From: CAVTYH01 sp963738835
GTDB lineage: Bacteria; Planctomycetota; Planctomycetia; Pirellulales; JADZDJ01
NCBI GenBank assembly: GCA_963738835.1
Contig: CAVTYH010000001.1
Coordinates: forward strand, 1,364,001-1,428,000
Direction: 5' to 3'
DNA: 64,000 nucleotides
Shown here one piece after another: positions 60,951 through 64,000 of the stretch (the first letter of the stretch is position 1; each line of letters opens with the position of its first letter). Below the pieces are notes generated by a model, which ran no database searches, was not told the origin of the DNA, and saw nothing but the letters and a program-made list of their open reading frames with translations. Position numbers and translations under genes: made by a program.

Positions 60951-62402
60951 TTAGCTAGGCTGAATCGCAGCGAGCACATCATCAAGTGATACTGTGGCGA
61001 AAGAGCTTGCATAGTCGGCCATCGCGTAGGGAATGATGAGTTCCCGGCCGTGAAGTGCGGCTCCGCAACTGTATACGACGTTGGGCACATATCCCTCTCG
61101 CTCGTTTTCGTTGGGTGCTAGCAATGGTTCCGACAGTCGGCCAATTACCTTGGCGGGATTTTCTAAGTCGAGCAGAAATGCCCCCATTGAGTATTTCCGC
61201 ATCGGTCCGACACCGTGGCTGAGCACCAACCAACCGGCTTCGGTTTCAATGGGCGAGCCACAATTACCCACCTGCACAAATTCCCAGGGGAATGTGGGCT
61301 TGAGAATTAGCTCTTTGCTGTACCAAAAATGAAGTAAGTCAGAGTACATCAAGAAGATGTTCTCTTGGTCCTGGCGCGAAAGCATCGCGTAGTGCCCGTT
61401 CACCTTCCGTGGAAACAAAGCGAACCCTTTGTTTCGGACCTCGGGTCCATTGAGTGTGCTGATCTTGAAGTGCAAAAAGTCTTCCGTTTCCAGCAATTGC
61501 GGCAACACAATTTTGCCATCAAATGCTGTATATGTCGCGTAGTAACGGGAGTTTTCATCGTCGTCATGAAACTGCACAAAGCGTGCGTCTTCGATGCCGT
61601 TCGTTTCCGTAGGCGAGTATGGAAAGATGCACCGCTCAGAAAGACTTTGATCAGGCTCGTACGTCGATTCATAGTTCGACTTTGCTAGCGCAATTACACC
61701 TTTCGAAATCGGTTCCCATTCTGCCTGCTTGGCACGAAATTGGCGTAGCACTCTGCGCACGGCATCCTCTAATTGGGCAATGTTGAATTGTTCATCGAGC
61801 ATCAGGAAAACCTGCTCGGTGAACCCGTTCGAGAGCCCCAACTCAATCAGCTTGCGCATGAATAACGATTTGTCATATTGCGGATTAGGGACGACATTGG
61901 GCGTGGTTACGAACCGAGTGGGATTGTCGACCTTAATGACATTGTTGGCATCAACCGTGCCGGACCGAAACGTGATAGAAGAGATATGCCCCTCGCCTGT
62001 CGCCCGTAAGCTCAGCACGAATCGCTTCGTTCCCTTGGGTAGTCCGCCTTGATCTGGGTGCCAAACGAGCGAGGGGTTAAAGAGGGCCGCTGACTCGAGC
62101 GAATACTCATTGGTGAAGTACGCCCCGATCAAGAGCCGTCGCTCTTCACTCAAAGTTTTATCGGTCAGCAAGTGACGCCGGACGCTTTCGAATCGTTCCA
62201 GAAAGTAGTTCCGCAACCGTTGATGGCGTCCCTGAAATTCGCGCATCACTTCAGCTAGCAGTGCGGACACCTCTACGTCGCTGACCGACATAATTCGGGC
62301 GATAATTTTAAGCGCACGCTCCTGATTGGCCGGCTCGAAGGGCCGGAAGAGAACGCGCGTGTTATTCGGCTTAAGAACAATCCCAGTGCGCTTCACGTCC
62401 AT
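60951..62402 (-). CDS. long GH130-like glycosidase/phosphorylase (with N-terminal helical domain)
   Basis: 483 residues. The first ~130 residues are helical (SALLAEVMREFQGRHQRLRN, LIGAYFTNEYSLESAALFNP). The propeller begins around FNPSLVWHPDQGGLPKGTKR. Propeller motifs include NGIEDARFVQFHDDD (the counterpart of the EDPR acid motif), GFALFPRKVNGHYAMLSR, VGNCGSPIETEAGWLVLSHG and EREGYVPNVVYSCGAALHGR. This long subtype is seen in planctomycetes and other groups; some act as mannosyl-glucose or mannan-oligosaccharide phosphorylases, many are uncharacterised. The length is about 130 residues more than the neighbouring GH130 gene. Start ATG 62402. Confidence 0.85.
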   Translation of the reverse strand: MDVKRTGIVLKPNNTRVLFRPFEPANQERALKIIARIMSVSDVEVSALLAEVMREFQGRHQRLRNYFLERFESVRRHLLTDKTLSEERRLLIGAYFTNEYSLESAALFNPSLVWHPDQGGLPKGTKRFVLSLRATGEGHISSITFRSGTVDANNVIKVDNPTRFVTTPNVVPNPQYDKSLFMRKLIELGLSNGFTEQVFLMLDEQFNIAQLEDAVRRVLRQFRAKQAEWEPISKGVIALAKSNYESTYEPDQSLSERCIFPYSPTETNGIEDARFVQFHDDDENSRYYATYTAFDGKIVLPQLLETEDFLHFKISTLNGPEVRNKGFALFPRKVNGHYAMLSRQDQENIFLMYSDLLHFWYSKELILKPTFPWEFVQVGNCGSPIETEAGWLVLSHGVGPMRKYSMGAFLLDLENPAKVIGRLSEPLLAPNENEREGYVPNVVYSCGAALHGRELIIPYAMADYASSFATVSLDDVLAAIQPS

Positions 62403-62830
62403 GTGGAGAAATCCAGTCTGCGAAAGAACCGGGTTAGTTTAACCTTGGCGCCGTCGAACGGGCTCCGCCCGACCCGCAGCTCCATCCATTATTATCAATT
62501 CGTCGATGTTGTGTTTCCAATGTATCAACGGCCGACAGCACGACCGGACAACTCAATTAGCGAGCAAACCGAACTGCATGTTAGCCGAATGGGGGCAGCG
62601 GCCTCAGTCCAATTCAGCCACAAGAAGAAAAACCCGGGCGTCTTACGCCATGACAATAGTCGCAAACCTGTGCCGTTGCTATGCGGAAAGCAGCACAAGC
62701 CCGACAAAGAGACAGCGAAGACCCCGCTGACCCGACTTTTACAAGAATTTAATCGCCATCTCCCATTTGGAGGTGTAACGAGGCGTGCAGTTAAGCGCTC
62801 TGGGCGACTTTTTCTGAAATGAGGACAAAA
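62403..62830. other. intergenic, no gene seen
   Basis: About 430 bp upstream of the long GH130-like gene. A continuous open frame of 139 codons on the plus strand is present but has no ribosome-binding site, a low-complexity-like composition and no recognisable domain; I do not call it. Confidence 0.35.
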
Positions 62831-63043
62831 ATGCGTGCGGATGCCGATCGTCGCACACCGTCGTTAATCCTGTTGTCAACGGGGCTCTTATCCGCCCTTG
62901 CCGTGGTCGGAATTGTGATCGCTGCCATTGTGTCGGTGTTTCGTTACGCGCTCGGCAGGAAGCCTATTTTCGGCGAGTTTCGCGAAAAGCGGGAGCTTCT
63001 GCTAGTGCGAAAAGCACAACTTCTTCGCCTGTTACCGTGCTGA
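62831..63043 (+). CDS. short single-helix membrane protein
   Basis: 70 residues starting MRADADRRTPSLILLSTGLL with one clear membrane helix (LLSALAVVGIVIAAIVSVFR) and a short polar tail. AGGACAAA 4-11 bases before the ATG is a weak ribosome-binding site. Its last 80 bp overlap, tail to tail, the 3' end of the DUF2294 gene on the other strand, so its true end may be shorter or the call may be wrong. Confidence 0.4.
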   Translation: MRADADRRTPSLILLSTGLLSALAVVGIVIAAIVSVFRYALGRKPIFGEFREKRELLLVRKAQLLRLLPC

Positions 63044-63344
63044 TATCGTGATGCAAACTCACCGATTTGACGCCGGTAACCTCCTCGACCATTGATTCGA
63101 GAACTGGCCGGGCTGTTTCAATCAACTGGGTCCGTACTTCTTTGAGCAGGTCTCTGCCTTTTTCAGGTGAAACCGTTTTGACGAGTTGCTGTTCCGCTTC
63201 CGTCAAAACACCTTGAAGACGGACCACAAGCAGATCGCCGATCAGATGAGTACGGATATCTTTTGGTCCGCGGCCCATGTATTGCTGCTCAAATCGCGTA
63301 ATTCCATCGCAAATTGCAGCTTCGATTTCACCTTGTGTTTTCAT
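62964..63344 (-). CDS. DUF2294 domain protein 1
   Basis: 126 residues from ATG 63344 (MKTQGEIEAAICDGITRFEQ). The sequence has the DUF2294 signature: EQQYMGRGPKDIRTHLIGDL, LVVRLQGVLTEAEQQLV, GRDLLKEVRTQLIETARPVL and GVKSVSLHHDISTVTGEEVV. The family occurs in many bacteria and has no proven function. The frame's first codon lies slightly further upstream at 63362. It is divergent from a second DUF2294 gene starting at 63720; having both forms side by side suggests they work together. Confidence 0.82.
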   Translation of the reverse strand: MKTQGEIEAAICDGITRFEQQYMGRGPKDIRTHLIGDLLVVRLQGVLTEAEQQLVKTVSPEKGRDLLKEVRTQLIETARPVLESMVEEVTGVKSVSLHHDISTVTGEEVVLFALAEAPAFRETRRK

Positions 63345-63629
63345 GACTGCGACCTCACACATGCCAAGTGCTTTGCAGGCAACGCTACCGATCGCATTTC
63401 CAAATCAGCCGCAAAGACCACGTCACTCTTGCTTTGCGCGATAAACACCTTGAATATAACAATTGCCAGTCTTCAATCCATCTTGCTTTCTGGGAACCGT
63501 ACCGTAGGATGGTGGTGGCGGCGGAGCATTGGTCTTCACATTTGGCTCTATCGAATGGTTCGTGTGCAACTTTCGGATGACTAGATAAAGGGCAACCCGG
63601 CACGGTCGGGAGGCCCGTTAACGAGTAAA
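63345..63629. other. region between the divergent DUF2294 genes
   Basis: No convincing gene. A 70-codon frame at 63368-63580 lacks a ribosome-binding site and shows no domain. The promoters of both DUF2294 genes should be here. Confidence 0.35.
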
Positions 63630-63676
63630 CCGACGTGGTTGATCACCAACAAGTGGTCGGCCACGTCGGTTTTTTA
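63630..63676 (+). terminator. intrinsic terminator / possible attenuator
   Basis: CCGACGTGG (63630-63638) pairs perfectly with CCACGTCGG (63661-63669), followed at once by TTTTTT. The loop is 22 bases. No gene lies upstream on this strand within 250 bp, and the start codon of the second DUF2294 gene is 44 bp downstream. It is therefore either the end of an unrecognised small transcript or a leader terminator. Confidence 0.72.
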
Positions 63677-63719
63677 TTGTCTGTGAATCCCAGAGCTGAG
63701 TGCAACTCAAAGCAGTCCG

Positions 63720-64000
63720 ATGAATCAATCTAAGGCATCCAAATCGACTGTAGCGCAGCAGATTGCCATGGCGGCCGTTGCATTTCACCGAAAGCGAACG
63801 GGACATGCTCCCAAATCGGTGACGGTGGTCCTGGGTGCGGACACGCTGGTCATCACGTTGCATGAGGCGCTGTCGCCCGCAGAAAAATCTTTGGCCAAGA
63901 GCATGGAAGGCGCCGCCCAGGTACAAAAGTTCCACAAGCACTTATTCACTGCTACCTGTGAGCCGCTGCGGCAGGAAGTCAAAAGGATCACGGGTGCCGA
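63720..64000 (+). CDS. DUF2294 domain protein 2 (cut by the window edge)
   Basis: The ATG at 63720 opens a frame that runs off the window: MNQSKASKSTVAQQIAMAAV, then FHRKRTGHAPKSVTVVLGAD, TLVITLHEALSPAEKSLAKS, and FTATCEPLRQEVKRITGA. This is the same DUF2294 fold as the gene on the other strand, but clearly a different subgroup (KRTGHAPKSVTVVLG in place of MGRGPKDIRTHLIG). About 94 residues are visible, nearly a whole domain. An intrinsic terminator lies in the leader, 44 bp upstream. Confidence 0.8.
   Translation, partial: MNQSKASKSTVAQQIAMAAVAFHRKRTGHAPKSVTVVLGADTLVITLHEALSPAEKSLAKSMEGAAQVQKFHKHLFTATCEPLRQEVKRITGA

Noticed and set aside
62403..62822. 139-codon open frame upstream of the GH130-like gene
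   Set aside because: Starts at the divergent gene's start without a ribosome-binding site; Arg/Ser/His-rich text without domains.

Overview
The window looks like a chromosomal segment of a planctomycete, probably of the Pirellulales type. The evidence is the gene order rplY-pth-rpsF-ssb-rplI-dnaB, very large secreted or membrane proteins, PQQ-propeller and DUF1080 proteins, a sigma factor joined to a Ser/Thr kinase, small proteins opening with the FTIRELLWLTLVVALAVGWW-type helix, and many short twin-hairpin repeats between genes. This is inference from gene content; no rRNA gene is present.

Layout. 0-9 kb: end of a PhnD-like binding protein, L-2-hydroxyglutarate oxidase, DinB-like protein, alcohol dehydrogenase, a repeat-filled spacer (5.3-6.4 kb), archease, AcuI-type reductase, thioredoxin with a consensus promoter, a lipoprotein. 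9.4-14.1 kb: the rplY-pth-rpsF-ssb-rplI-dnaB translation/replication cluster. 14-18 kb: PQQ-propeller protein with an in-frame UAG, CAP protein, DUF1080 protein, acyltransferase. 18.3-20.7 kb: a decayed IS701-like element split by an IS5-like element. 20.8-32.3 kb: phosphodiesterase, RimI-like acetyltransferase and a tandem set of three related giant units coded on the minus strand. 32.5-39.6 kb: rsfS, bcp and several planctomycete-type proteins, with a 205-bp nested palindrome at 36.8 kb. 40.1-44.1 kb: tRNA-Arg, then orphan RHS tips with an aspartic protease/PDZ gene. 45.1-48.1 kb: ECF sigma factor overlapping a transmembrane Ser/Thr kinase. 48.3-57.8 kb: symporter, then a plus-strand array of PspA (ESCRT-III-like), AAA+ ATPase, small helical protein, binding protein with OmpA domain, ABC permease, ABC ATPase and a membrane/coiled-coil protein. 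57.9-64 kb: protease-like protein, tRNA-Gly, two small proteins, convergent GH130 phosphorylase-like genes and two DUF2294 genes.

The best candidate for an undescribed system is the 49.8-57.8 kb array. It couples a membrane-remodelling PspA and an unfoldase-type AAA+ ATPase to an ABC importer whose binding protein carries a peptidoglycan-binding OmpA domain. The three-unit giant protein locus, the orphan RHS-tip/protease pair and the kinase with LTxxQ-like tail repeats are also worth attention.

A caution runs through everything: at least fifteen genes are broken by single frameshifts, many of them between 38 and 58 kb, while housekeeping genes are intact. Residual indel errors from a long-read assembly are the simplest explanation, so frameshifted genes are reported as one gene with the break position stated.
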